Shown piece by piece: positions 9,354 through 17,413 of a stretch of 64,000 nucleotides of DNA (positions are counted from its first letter, which is position 1; each line of letters opens with the position of its first letter). The stretch is from Bacteroides sp. 51 (GTDB lineage Bacteria > Bacteroidota > Bacteroidia > Bacteroidales > Bacteroidaceae). The notes under the pieces were generated by a model. It was given only the letters and a program-made list of their open reading frames with translations. It did not search any database and had not been told where the DNA came from. The stretch spans positions 2,572-66,571 of the forward strand of contig NZ_QVMI01000009.1 in NCBI RefSeq assembly GCF_010500965.1, read 5' to 3'. The translations under genes were made by a program, and so were the position numbers.

Positions 9354-10517
9354 TTATCGTTTCAAGGAATGGATAAGACGATACTCCGACGGGGTACAAC
9401 CTTTTACCTGTTTAAATTGGCGGGAGATGTTTTTATAATCCGAGAGCCCCAGATTCATGGCGATCTCTACAATGGGTGCCGAAGATTCCAGCATGGTCTG
9501 AGCAAACTTCTCAATGCGGAGCTTAAATATATAAGCGTATACCGGTAGCCCGGTGACTTGCTTGAATTTCGTTTCAAGCAAGCGGCGCGACAAGGGTACT
9601 AACCGGGATATGTCGTTTACGTTCAACTTCTGGTCGATGTTTTGGTGAATATGCTTAAGTACGATAGCGATATATTTATCGTTTGTAGCATATATATCTG
9701 TTGATTGTCTTGTTATAACATGCGTGGGTAATACAATAATATCTTCATAAGGCATGTCAGGAGATTGCATCAGTTGGTCGATAAGCTTTGCGGTTTCATA
9801 TCCTCCCTTTTCTACAGCCTGGTTGATGGATGATAGCGGTGGATTGGTTAGTGAGCAGATTGCATCGTCGTTGTCTACGCCCAACACGGCTATTTCTTCG
9901 GGTATTTTGATTTCATACTGCTTACAGATTTCGGTGATGTGATGCGCCTGGTTATCATCACAGGTCATTAGTCCGATGGGTTTGGGTAGGGCTTTAAGCC
10001 AGTTGATCAGGTTTTCGGGTTCGTAATACCACAGTTCTTTGAATGTTGTGTTTTGGTATTCGAAGAACTTATTACCGAGGTTGTTGACTATTAGTTCGTC
10101 CTTAAAACCGGTACAGCGTTCTTCGGACCATACAATGTCTTTAAAACCATAGAACGCAAAGTTCTTAAAACCTTTCTGAATGAAATAGCTGGCGCCCATC
10201 CGTCCGGCTAAATGATGTGCCCCTGTGATATTGGGTATCTGCTTGAATCGGGTTTTGAAGTCCTGAGCAATGGCGATGATGCCATTTTCTTTGAATAGAT
10301 TTATCTTATCCGTTGGGTAGAACTGGCCGATGATGGCATCTGCTTTCCATTTTAATGCCCATTCCAGAACACCTTCTATACCGTGTACATCCCGATAGGA
10401 CAGGGGCATTTTGCACAATACCCAAGGGGTGTGTTCTTTGGAGTATTGTACTATTCCCTTCAGAAGCAGCTTGGCGTATTCTTCGGAGAAATCGGTTAAA
10501 AGGATGAGTCTAGCCAT
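9354..10517 (-). CDS. XylR-like AraC-family transcription regulator with sugar-binding domain
   Basis: The N-terminal part (1-265) has the LacI/periplasmic-binding-protein fold (MARLILLTDFSEEYAKLLLKG, TCDDNQAHHITEICK, VLGVDNDDAICSLTNPPLSSI). The last 105 residues are an AraC helix-turn-helix (NVNDISRLVPLSRRLLETKFK, EIAMNLGLSDYKNISRQFKQVKGCTPSEYR). This is the architecture of XylR regulators of sugar utilisation. I chose the ATG at 10517 (387 residues), because longer readings run into the palindrome at 10571-10681 and a -7 box lies at 10540-10547. It is followed on the same strand only by the palindromic element, and the GH2/ROK operon lies upstream on the same strand. It may control that pair, but this is inference; the effector sugar is unknown. 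Confidence 0.85.
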   Translation of the reverse strand: MARLILLTDFSEEYAKLLLKGIVQYSKEHTPWVLCKMPLSYRDVHGIEGVLEWALKWKADAIIGQFYPTDKINLFKENGIIAIAQDFKTRFKQIPNITGAHHLAGRMGASYFIQKGFKNFAFYGFKDIVWSEERCTGFKDELIVNNLGNKFFEYQNTTFKELWYYEPENLINWLKALPKPIGLMTCDDNQAHHITEICKQYEIKIPEEIAVLGVDNDDAICSLTNPPLSSINQAVEKGGYETAKLIDQLMQSPDMPYEDIIVLPTHVITRQSTDIYATNDKYIAIVLKHIHQNIDQKLNVNDISRLVPLSRRLLETKFKQVTGLPVYAYIFKLRIEKFAQTMLESSAPIVEIAMNLGLSDYKNISRQFKQVKGCTPSEYRLIHSLKR

Positions 10518-10539
10518 AAGTGATAGGTTACGGATAATA

Positions 10540-10547
10540 CAAATATA
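10540..10547 (-). promoter_or_regulatory. -7 box for the XylR-like regulator
   Basis: The minus strand reads TATATTTG, 23 bp upstream of the chosen start at 10517. This supports that start over the longer reading. Confidence 0.6.
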
Positions 10548-10570
10548 GCTAAAATATTTAATATGGGAGC

Positions 10571-10681
10571 GTGTCATAACATCCACCCCCCTGCCCCCGC
10601 CAGCGGGGGATACCTTGCGGAAACGCTTTGTAGCGCAGCCTATCCCCCTTTGGAGGGGGTAGGGGGAGGATGTTATGACAC
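10571..10681. repeat. 111-bp element with 14-bp terminal inverted repeats
   Basis: GTGTCATAACATCC (10571-10584) is perfectly inverted at 10668-10681. Inside are C-rich and G-rich blocks (CCCCCCTGCCCCCG against GGAGGGGGTAGGGGG) that extend the pairing. The size and termini resemble a small non-autonomous (MITE- or REP-like) element. No target-site duplication is evident. Confidence 0.7.
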
Positions 10682-10698
10682 ACCCTCATGCGTGATTC

Positions 10699-13275
10699 TT
10701 ACTTAGACTTCAGTTCGATAATCTGTTCCTTCAGGTTCCATCCCGTTACTTTCAATTCGGTAGGCTGCGCGTTAATCTTATCCGTATTGAATGTACATTG
10801 CAAGGTTCTTTTTTCACCCGGTAGGAGACTGATGTAGTTGTCTTGCCAGAATACGGGATACACTACATCTCCTTTATCATCTTTCAATAAGAATTGAGTA
10901 AAGAATGCAATATTCGCTGTTGGGTTTTCTATTTCCAGAGCAATTACTCCGTCTTTGCTGGGATCAACTACATTGATTTTCAGTTCGGAAGAGGCAATAT
11001 TTGCCAGGTCTTTAAAGTCGCTGTACTCTTTCATCGGGGTGCCTACCCAGTTTGCTTTTTCCCAGAGGTAGATATCTTCCGAAGATGATAGTACATAGAA
11101 GTTGTCTGCAACCTGTTCGCCATTGCTATTCAACAACACCAGTTTAAGGAACGTATTCTTGTGGGAGTTGTCTATATCAAATATCTTCTGTGAAGCATTC
11201 GTGCCGATAGAGAAGGTGATCTCTTCGGTATATAAAGATTTAGAATCCAATGAATACCCGCTGATGATAGCCTTCATGTTATTATTGTCTTCGAGGCTTT
11301 CGTTGACGGCATATATGCCATTATCGGCATAGTTGTAAATCAACTGATTGAGCGCGTTTCCTTTCTTAACACCATAGTATGCCGGTGTAGGCGTCATATA
11401 ATAGTCGTATAACTGCCAGTACATGGATGGCCATGCTGAATTCAGCATCCATTGAACGATACCCGTTCCTTCGACTTTATTCACGCGGAAGGCCTCGAAC
11501 ATGCTCTTGGTCGACTCGTAGTTGAGCAGATGCGCCCTGTCCAGATAGGATTTCAGGTTATTTGCTTCGCCGTATTTATGATTGATCGCTTCTGTAGTCA
11601 CCGCCATTGAATTGAGCGCAGTGGTAGATGTGGTACAATGGAAATCCCATGCACTGTTTAAAGGCCACAGCTCACCGTCGGGGATCATCTTGCGGATAGA
11701 TTCATAGATGGGTATTTCGGAGCCCGGACCGGTTTCCGTATTGAATCCGAAAGCGCCACCGGTTTTAGTGTCGACATACCAGTAGTTTGGACCTACATAT
11801 TCGTAAGGACCATTCATCTTCATACCTGTCGGGCCGGTGAGCTCGCTTACCAGAGTCTTGGCGGCGCCAATGTACGGACGGTCGTCTATCTGTGGGAAGA
11901 TTTCCATATATTTCTTTTCCAACTCCGGGCGGGGGAGTTTGTCACTGCCTACCATCCATGCAAATACGCTGGGGTGGTTTCTTAACCAGATAACCTGATC
12001 GTGGAAGTAACGGGCAACGAGGTTGATGTCGTGTTCGGTGATGATACATCCGTAATCGTCGTCGGGTACGCCCATATATCCTTCCCACTCCCATTGGCAA
12101 CTCCAGCCGACAAGAGACAGCAGCCCGTAACGGTCGCAAAGGTCGTAGATGTTCTGGCTGTTTCCCCAGATATTCTCGAAGCGGATGGAGTTCATGTTCA
12201 TGTCTTTTACGTACTGCACCTGGGTTTCGTTGCTTTCGGGGGTGTCTCTCAGGAAGATGTCGTCTGTCCAGCCGGCGCTTTTGATCAGGACTCTTTTGCC
12301 GTTCAGTACAAATCCTTTGTGTCCCTGAGGAGTGAGGTAGGTGTCGATCTGGCGAATACCGAATGTGACGTTTTCGCGGGCGGATACTTGATTGTCGGCC
12401 ACAAACCTGAGATCGAGGTTGTATAGTTCCGGGTTACCTAAATCGCAGCTCCACCACAGGCGTGGATTTTTGATGTGCAGGTGGTCTACATCGTTGGGAG
12501 TGATTTTAACTTTTCTTGTTTCGCCGGCTTTCAGGGTTACGGGTATAGAGAAGTTGATATTCTCGATCTTGCCTTTCAGTTGGCCGCTGACGGGTTTGTC
12601 GGACAGGTTGGCGAGCTGGGTTTCTACGCTTAACCAGGCTTCGTCGAGGCTTTCTGTGTTTACTTTTGATTGTACCCAGGTGTTGTACATGTCTACTTCT
12701 CCGGTGATGGAGAGGCGCACTTCGCGGAAGATACCCATATTTTCGTCTAGCGGACGAGGGTTCCAGTCGACAAAGCCCATGTTGGGTTCGCCTTTTTGTG
12801 CGCGGAAGACTTCGACGGCGAGCGTGTTTTCTTCTTTGACTTGTCCGGTGATGTCATACGAGAAGCGGCAGAAGGCACCGTACATTTCTTCTTTCGAAGC
12901 GATCTGTGTGTCATTTAACCAGACGTTGGCCCGGTAGGTGATTCCATCGAAGAGTAGTTTGATATGCTTCTGTGCGTCTTCGGGCGATAGTTTGAAGGTT
13001 GTCCGGTACCACCACGACACGTCGAACGGGGTGCGGTCGGCGTCTTTGTAATTGGTTCCTACGAGCAGATCCTGGTATAAACCGTTGGCGGTGAGTACGC
13101 CCATTACGGTAGAGGGTACGGTGGCGGGGTAGCGTTCGGTGCCGGCTGAGGATTGTACTTCCCAGTTGTCGGATAGTAGAATCTCTTTGGCCATCATGGT
13201 TTCGTTCTCGGCACATGCAGAGAGGCATGTGGTAAAGACGACTGTTAGTGCAATGTTCTTGACTAGATGTTTCAT
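10699..13275 (-). CDS. GH2 glycosidase, probable exo-beta-D-glucosaminidase
   Basis: A lipoprotein signal (lipobox LSAC) heads an 858-residue GH2 enzyme with an N-terminal sugar-binding domain, an Ig-like domain and a TIM barrel (from about 330), then further beta domains. The barrel has KRVLIKSAGWTDDIFLR and GWSCQWEWEG, as in CsxA-type exo-beta-glucosaminidases. The predicted acid/base is Asp445 in VGSDKLP, where most GH2 enzymes have Asn-Glu. The predicted nucleophile is Glu514 in FNTETGPG. It should remove GlcN-type (or related) residues from non-reducing ends in the periplasm or at the surface. It lies 40 bp downstream of a ROK sugar kinase, fitting release and phosphorylation of one sugar. 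An alternative is beta-mannosidase; the Ser-Asp motif argues against it. Confidence 0.85.
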   Translation of the reverse strand: MKHLVKNIALTVVFTTCLSACAENETMMAKEILLSDNWEVQSSAGTERYPATVPSTVMGVLTANGLYQDLLVGTNYKDADRTPFDVSWWYRTTFKLSPEDAQKHIKLLFDGITYRANVWLNDTQIASKEEMYGAFCRFSYDITGQVKEENTLAVEVFRAQKGEPNMGFVDWNPRPLDENMGIFREVRLSITGEVDMYNTWVQSKVNTESLDEAWLSVETQLANLSDKPVSGQLKGKIENINFSIPVTLKAGETRKVKITPNDVDHLHIKNPRLWWSCDLGNPELYNLDLRFVADNQVSARENVTFGIRQIDTYLTPQGHKGFVLNGKRVLIKSAGWTDDIFLRDTPESNETQVQYVKDMNMNSIRFENIWGNSQNIYDLCDRYGLLSLVGWSCQWEWEGYMGVPDDDYGCIITEHDINLVARYFHDQVIWLRNHPSVFAWMVGSDKLPRPELEKKYMEIFPQIDDRPYIGAAKTLVSELTGPTGMKMNGPYEYVGPNYWYVDTKTGGAFGFNTETGPGSEIPIYESIRKMIPDGELWPLNSAWDFHCTTSTTALNSMAVTTEAINHKYGEANNLKSYLDRAHLLNYESTKSMFEAFRVNKVEGTGIVQWMLNSAWPSMYWQLYDYYMTPTPAYYGVKKGNALNQLIYNYADNGIYAVNESLEDNNNMKAIISGYSLDSKSLYTEEITFSIGTNASQKIFDIDNSHKNTFLKLVLLNSNGEQVADNFYVLSSSEDIYLWEKANWVGTPMKEYSDFKDLANIASSELKINVVDPSKDGVIALEIENPTANIAFFTQFLLKDDKGDVVYPVFWQDNYISLLPGEKRTLQCTFNTDKINAQPTELKVTGWNLKEQIIELKSK

Positions 13276-13315
13276 GATATATATTTAAAAGGTCATTTGG
13301 TGTCTGTTTAGTTTA

Positions 13316-14146
13316 TTATTTCTCGCCCAGGGCTGCTGCCCCTAAGATAGCAATATCCGGGTTTACGGAAAGCCTTATTTGCAAATTCTTCAACGATTGG
13401 GGGTAGGGGAAGGATTGCATGGCTTCTTGCATGGCGTGGGCGAAGAATGGGTAGGCGCTGGCTATACCTCCTCCGAAGATGATGGCATCGGGGTCGTAAG
13501 CAAACAGGGTGGCTTGTATCAGGTTGCCCAGATGGGTGCCGTATTCTTTCCATACCTGCAAGGCGGCGGGGTCTTGCGCTGCTGCCAGTTCGGCTGCTTT
13601 GGCACCTGTTATCTGGTGGTGGGTGGTGAAGAAATTGCTTCCGCAATAGTCTTCGTAGGTTCTTTCCAGATAGGGGATGCAACCAATTTCGCCGGCTCCG
13701 GTATTGCTGCCGTTGTATAATTGGTGGTTGATGATGACTCCGGCTCCGACACCTGTTCCGAGGGTGATGCCGACCATATTCCGGAAGGGTTTGCCTTCTC
13801 CGAAACGTTTCTCGCCCAGTGTGAAGCAGTTGGAGTCGTTGTTGATGTATACCGGCAGGCTGTAGTGGCTTTCGAGTATCTCTTTCAGGGGAACTTCTAT
13901 CCATGCGGGGATATTGGTTACGTTGTAGACGACGCCTTTTTCGCTGTCCAGTACGGAAGGTACACCTATGCCTATCGACTTGCATTCGGGGGTGATGCAG
14001 GTATCGATTGTTTGCTTAAGGTACACGATTGATTCTTCAAGCCCTTGCCGCGAAGGGCTCGGTGCGGAAACCTTTCTGATGATATCCCCATTCTGAACTT
14101 GCCCGATGCGGATGTTGGTTCCTCCTAAGTCTATTCCTATTCTCAT
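13316..14146 (-). CDS. ROK-family sugar kinase
   Basis: The 276-residue cytoplasmic protein starts with the ATP-binding loop IGIDLGGTNIRIGQV (2-16). It has the ROK core GVPSVLDSEKGVVYNVTNIP, the catalytic region NDSNCFTLGE with Asp of YINNDSN, and GITLGTGVGAGVIINHQLY. The Cys-rich zinc motif of classical ROK repressors/kinases is replaced by GEIGCIPYLERTYEDYCGS. There is no N-terminal helix-turn-helix, so it is an enzyme and not a repressor. The natural substrate is probably glucose, mannose or an amino sugar freed by the neighbouring GH2 enzyme, with which it forms a two-gene operon. Confidence 0.88.
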   Translation of the reverse strand: MRIGIDLGGTNIRIGQVQNGDIIRKVSAPSPSRQGLEESIVYLKQTIDTCITPECKSIGIGVPSVLDSEKGVVYNVTNIPAWIEVPLKEILESHYSLPVYINNDSNCFTLGEKRFGEGKPFRNMVGITLGTGVGAGVIINHQLYNGSNTGAGEIGCIPYLERTYEDYCGSNFFTTHHQITGAKAAELAAAQDPAALQVWKEYGTHLGNLIQATLFAYDPDAIIFGGGIASAYPFFAHAMQEAMQSFPYPQSLKNLQIRLSVNPDIAILGAAALGEK

Positions 14147-14239
14147 GTGTTTTCCTTTAAGTTTCTATGATGCAAATAACGGAAAACACAATGAAAACCT
14201 TTACGTCTTTTGCGTATAAATGTCTTCAAATAGCGCAGA

Positions 14240-14327
14240 CGGCAACAGTTTGGCACTACACTGCCAAGTGCTTGGCACTACATTGTCAACAGCTTGACAG
14301 TGTAGTGCCAAGCACTTGGCAAAAGCA
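14240..14327. repeat. 11-bp phased TGNCA array forming a 28-bp hairpin
   Basis: From 14251 seven consecutive 11-mers each begin with TGNCA: starts at 14251, 14262, 14273, 14284, 14295, 14306 and 14317, with a weaker unit at 14240. The array also folds into a hairpin with 28-base arms (14262-14289 and 14294-14321, one mismatch) and a 4-base loop. It lies between the acyl-CoA ligase stop and the ROK kinase start. Confidence 0.85.
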
Positions 14328-14341
14328 CGGAGAATGTGAGA

Positions 14342-15991
14342 TCAGATAATCTCTACACCTTGCTGCTTGCAGAGTTCCACGCCCAGGTCTTTTAGCTTGA
14401 ACTTCTGGATCTTGCCGCTGCCGGTCATTGGAAACTCATCGATAAAGAAAATGTATTTAGGTATCTTATAGCGTGCGATCTGATTCCGGCAAAAGTCGCG
14501 TACATCCGATTCCTGCATCTGGTACCCCTCCTTTAATATAATAAACGCACCTACCGCTTCGCCGTATTTAGGAGACGGAATACCAGCTACCTGAACATCC
14601 TTAACGCCCTCCAGTTTATAAAGGAATTCCTCAATCTCGCGCGGATAAATATTCTCACCACCACGGATAATCATATCCTTGATGCGCCCCGTGATGCGGT
14701 AATTGCCTTCCTCATCCTTTACCCCCAAGTCGCCCGAATGCAGATACCCATTGGCGTCAATCACTTCGGCTGTGGCCTGCGGATTTTTATAATACCCTAT
14801 CATCACATTATAACCCCGGCAACACATTTCGCCTTGTTCGCCTACGGCACACTCTTCGTTCGTCTCCGGATTGAGAACCTTAACGTCTGTAAATTCGTAA
14901 TCACTTCCCACCGTATTGCAACGCACCTCAAACGAATCTTCGATACGCGTCTGGGTCATGCCCGGTGATGTTTCGGTAAGACCGTATACGCTGGTGATTC
15001 TCATGAACATCCTTTCCTGTACCTGTCGCATAAGCTCAATAGGACACAGTGAGCCGGCCATGATTCCGGTGCGAAGACTAGACATGTCGAACATATCGAA
15101 CATCGGATGGTTAAGTTCGGCAATGAACATAGTAGGTACACCATAAAGTGCCGTACAACGTTCTTTGTGTATGGAAGCCAATACAACTAACGGATCGAAA
15201 CGCTCCACCATTACCTGTGTACACCCATGAGTCAGTACGTTCATAGAAGCAAGTACCACGCCAAAGCAGTGGAAGAGAGGCACACAGCAACACAACTTAT
15301 CGTCTTGCGTGAACTTCATGTGCTCGCCTGTCAGATAACCGTTGTTTGCAATGTTATGGTGCGAGAGCATTACCCCTTTGGGGAATCCGGTGGTGCCGGA
15401 AGTATATTGCATGTTTACCACATCGTGACATTTTACCTGACTCTTCAGCTCATTCAACCGCGCATGGTCCATGTTCTCACCAAGAACGAGCAGTTCCGAA
15501 GTATTATACATTCCGCGATGCTTCTCCTGGCCTACATATACCACGTTCTTCATCATTGGGAACCGTTCGCTCTTCAGATGTCCACGCTCGTATGTCCTGA
15601 GTTCGGGAAGCATGTTGTAGGTCATCTGGACGAAATCGCTGTCCTTCTCTCCATTAACAATGCACAGAGTATGCATATCCGAGTTCTCGCAGAGGTATTC
15701 CAGTTCGGATTGTTTATAGTTCGTATTTACGGTCACATATACCGCTCCGATCTTTGCGCAGGCATAAAGCATTGTCAGCCAGTCGGGTACATTAGCCGCC
15801 CAGATTCCCACGTGCGAGCCTTTTCCTACTCCAATAGATATCAGCCCGTTGGCCATATTGTCCACACGTTCATTAAACTGTTTCCAGGTAAAGCGAAGAT
15901 TGCGGTCGGAGTAGACGATGTATTCTTTATCGGGTGTTTCTTCGGCCCAATGTTCAAGCCACTGCCCCAACGTTCTATCAAATAGTTGCAT
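14342..15991 (-). CDS. AMP-binding acyl-CoA synthetase
   Basis: The 549-residue ANL-superfamily enzyme activates a carboxylic acid with ATP and joins it to CoA in the cytoplasm. Signatures in order are the P-loop-like [19 protein letters not shown] (about 195-213), [13 protein letters not shown], the hinge region [27 protein letters not shown] and [13 protein letters not shown], and the C-terminal catalytic lysine in [12 protein letters not shown]. It resembles medium-chain fatty-acid ligases of the YngI/AcsF type. It is downstream of an XRE-cupin regulator on the same strand, with a repeat-filled 122-bp spacer. That pairing is common in Bacteroidetes and suggests control by that regulator. 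Confidence 0.9.
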   Translation of the reverse strand: MQLFDRTLGQWLEHWAEETPDKEYIVYSDRNLRFTWKQFNERVDNMANGLISIGVGKGSHVGIWAANVPDWLTMLYACAKIGAVYVTVNTNYKQSELEYLCENSDMHTLCIVNGEKDSDFVQMTYNMLPELRTYERGHLKSERFPMMKNVVYVGQEKHRGMYNTSELLVLGENMDHARLNELKSQVKCHDVVNMQYTSGTTGFPKGVMLSHHNIANNGYLTGEHMKFTQDDKLCCCVPLFHCFGVVLASMNVLTHGCTQVMVERFDPLVVLASIHKERCTALYGVPTMFIAELNHPMFDMFDMSSLRTGIMAGSLCPIELMRQVQERMFMRITSVYGLTETSPGMTQTRIEDSFEVRCNTVGSDYEFTDVKVLNPETNEECAVGEQGEMCCRGYNVMIGYYKNPQATAEVIDANGYLHSGDLGVKDEEGNYRITGRIKDMIIRGGENIYPREIEEFLYKLEGVKDVQVAGIPSPKYGEAVGAFIILKEGYQMQESDVRDFCRNQIARYKIPKYIFFIDEFPMTGSGKIQKFKLKDLGVELCKQQGVEII

Positions 15992-15995
15992 TTTT

Positions 15996-16113
15996 AGAGT
16001 TGAAAATTGAAAGTTGAAAATTGAAAGTTCTTAAAGTTGAAGATTGAAAGTTGAAGATTGAAAGCTACCATGTAGCATCGTAACTTTCAACTTTCAACTT
16101 TCAATTTTCAACT
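15996..16113. repeat. GTTGAAA heptad inverted array
   Basis: The left half is repeats of GTTGAAA or ATTGAAA and the right half is TTTCAAC repeats, around a central ATGTAGCATCGTAAC. A related core (ATGCTGCATCGCAAC) heads the right half of the array at 17223-17376. The array fills the spacer between the XRE-cupin gene and the acyl-CoA ligase gene. Confidence 0.8.
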
Positions 16114-16689
16114 CTATACGGGGGTGTAGACTACGGCCAGGATTTTAGCAGCTTGTCCTTCGAAGGCGTGTACGTGGTGAGGAACGATAGAGTCATAATA
16201 AATGCTATCTCCTTCTTCGAGGATATATCTATTCTTTCCGTAGCTGATTTCCATCGTACCTTCCATAACCATGATAAACTCTTCGCCTTCATGAGAAGAA
16301 AGTATGAAATCTGTTTCTTCCGACGCTGCCACATCAATAATGAACGGCTCCATATGCCGGTCGGCTTTCGATTTCGAAAGCGAGTGGTACGTCATGTGTT
16401 TACGCGAGTGCGTCGCGTTGTTCGAGAAGCTGATGGTATCACTTGTATCCATCTTACGGGTAATCGCCGGACCGGTTTCGTTGTTATCGTCCAGGAAAGT
16501 GCCCAGGCGTACACCCAGCACACGTGCGATCTTGATCAGCGGCGCCAGCGAAGGCAGATCTATATTATTCTCAATTCTTTCGACTTGTTCCACAGCCAAT
16601 CCTGAGCGTTCGGCCAACTCTTCAACTGTAATTGCTTTCGCTTCGCGGAGCCCTTTTATTTTCTCTCCGACAATCTTACTTGTATCCAT
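16114..16689 (-). CDS. XRE-family regulator with cupin sensor domain
   Basis: The 191-residue protein joins an N-terminal helix-turn-helix (IVGEKIKGLREAKAITVEELAERSGL...VERIENNIDLPSL, about 5-65) to a C-terminal cupin barrel (about 110-190; HEGEEFIMVMEGTMEISYG, LEEGDSIYYDSIVPHHVHA). The cupin probably binds a small ligand, maybe an acyl compound related to the downstream acyl-CoA ligase. It acts on DNA in the cytoplasm. A -7 box lies at 16738-16745. The ligand is not deducible from sequence. Confidence 0.88.
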   Translation of the reverse strand: MDTSKIVGEKIKGLREAKAITVEELAERSGLAVEQVERIENNIDLPSLAPLIKIARVLGVRLGTFLDDNNETGPAITRKMDTSDTISFSNNATHSRKHMTYHSLSKSKADRHMEPFIIDVAASEETDFILSSHEGEEFIMVMEGTMEISYGKNRYILEEGDSIYYDSIVPHHVHAFEGQAAKILAVVYTPV

Positions 16690-16737
16690 AATCCTTCTTT
16701 TGACGTAACCAAGTTATGATTTAATATTATTGAGCTG

Positions 16738-16745
16738 CAAAAATA
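16738..16745 (-). promoter_or_regulatory. -7 box for the XRE-cupin gene
   Basis: The minus strand reads TATTTTTG, 49 bp upstream of the start at 16689. Confidence 0.55.
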
Positions 16746-16840
16746 AGCAATTCTTTATATTTAATGCATTTTTTCTCAAAAAATATAAGGCGCCGTAAAG
16801 AGATAAGTCCATAATACGAAAGGTGGGGGTGTAGAATAGA

Positions 16841-16870
16841 AAAAGCCACCTCATATATGAGGCGGCCTTT
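16841..16870 (-). terminator. rpsO: Intrinsic terminator after rpsO
   Basis: On the minus strand GCCGCCTCATATATGAGGTG and the following GCTTTTT form a strong stem with a T-run, 27 bp beyond the rpsO stop. Confidence 0.85.
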
Positions 16871-16896
16871 AATCTTTTTAGCTAAAAAGTAACGGA

Positions 16897-17166
16897 TTAC
16901 TTTCTCAAGCCAAGTTCCTTAACGATAGCACGATATCTTTCGATATCTCTGTCTTTCAGGTAGTTCAACAGTCTGCGACGTTTACCTACCAACATCGTTA
17001 ATGATCTTTCAGTGCTATAATCTTTTCTGTTGAGCTTAAGGTGCTCAGTCAGGTGAGAAATACGGTATGAAAACAATGCTATCTGCGCCTCTGGTGAGCC
17101 AGTATCAGTGTTAGACTTTCCGTACTTTTCAAAGATTTCTTTTTTCTTAGCTGAATCTAAATACAT
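16897..17166 (-). CDS. rpsO: 30S ribosomal protein S15
   Basis: S15 binds 16S rRNA early in small-subunit assembly. The ATG at 17166 gives [18 protein letters not shown] and 89 residues, the usual length. The family signature [22 protein letters not shown] and the C-terminal [14 protein letters not shown]...VKELGLRK are present. An in-frame upstream extension to 17211 exists but would overlap the -7 box at 17209-17216, so the shorter start is right. The gene is monocistronic, with its own terminator. Confidence 0.98.
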   Translation of the reverse strand: MYLDSAKKKEIFEKYGKSNTDTGSPEAQIALFSYRISHLTEHLKLNRKDYSTERSLTMLVGKRRRLLNYLKDRDIERYRAIVKELGLRK

Positions 17167-17208
17167 AATTTCAGATTTTGATATAATTAAAATATTTCTT
17201 TGAGCGTG

Positions 17209-17216
17209 CAAAGGTA
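17209..17216 (-). promoter_or_regulatory. -7 box for rpsO
   Basis: The minus strand reads TACCTTTG, 43 bp upstream of the rpsO ATG. The GTTGAAA array starts 7 bp further upstream. Confidence 0.7.
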
Positions 17217-17222
17217 AGTAAT

Positions 17223-17376
17223 TAAGTTGAAAGTTGAAAGTTGAAAGTTGAAAGTTTTAAGGAATTAGATAAAATTGGGCTTCAATGGGTGTAGAAAGAC
17301 CTTTTTCCACCTTAATACATATAAAATTATATGCTGCATCGCAACTTTCAACTTTCAACTTTCAACTTTCAACTTA
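17223..17376. repeat. GTTGAAA heptad inverted arrays between divergent promoters
   Basis: Left arm 17223-17260 has about five GTTGAAA units. Right arm 17341-17376 has about five TTTCAAC units. About 80 bases lie between them. The arms abut the -7 boxes of rpsO (left) and typA (right), so both promoters use repeat DNA as their upstream sequence. Confidence 0.8.
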
Positions 17377-17383
17377 TTATGAG

Positions 17384-17391
17384 TACCTTTG
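17384..17391 (+). promoter_or_regulatory. -7 box for typA
   Basis: TACCTTTG lies 23 bp before the ATG at 17414. It is the same 8-mer as the divergent rpsO box. Confidence 0.7.
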
Positions 17392-17413
17392 CACCCCAAA
17401 TAATAGGTATTAT

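Noticed and set aside
9204-9548. Plus-strand open frame after the histidine kinase
   Set aside because: It runs through the GGGGCGG palindrome and is antisense to the XylR-like gene.
10518-10586. N-terminal extension of the XylR-like regulator
   Set aside because: It overlaps the palindromic element and the -7 box; homologous proteins begin at the MARLILL sequence.
14167-14349. Plus-strand open frame of 60 codons
   Set aside because: It lies within the TGNCA array; the residues simply reflect the repeat.
15227-15985. Plus-strand open frame of 252 codons
   Set aside because: Antisense to the well-supported acyl-CoA synthetase.
15996-17376. Possible CRISPR array from short regular repeats
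   Set aside because: The repeat unit is 7 bp without unique spacers, and no cas genes are present.
17285-17413. N-terminal extension of TypA
   Set aside because: It translates the GTTGAAA repeat spacer and contains the -7 box; family length and promoter position support the ATG at 17414.
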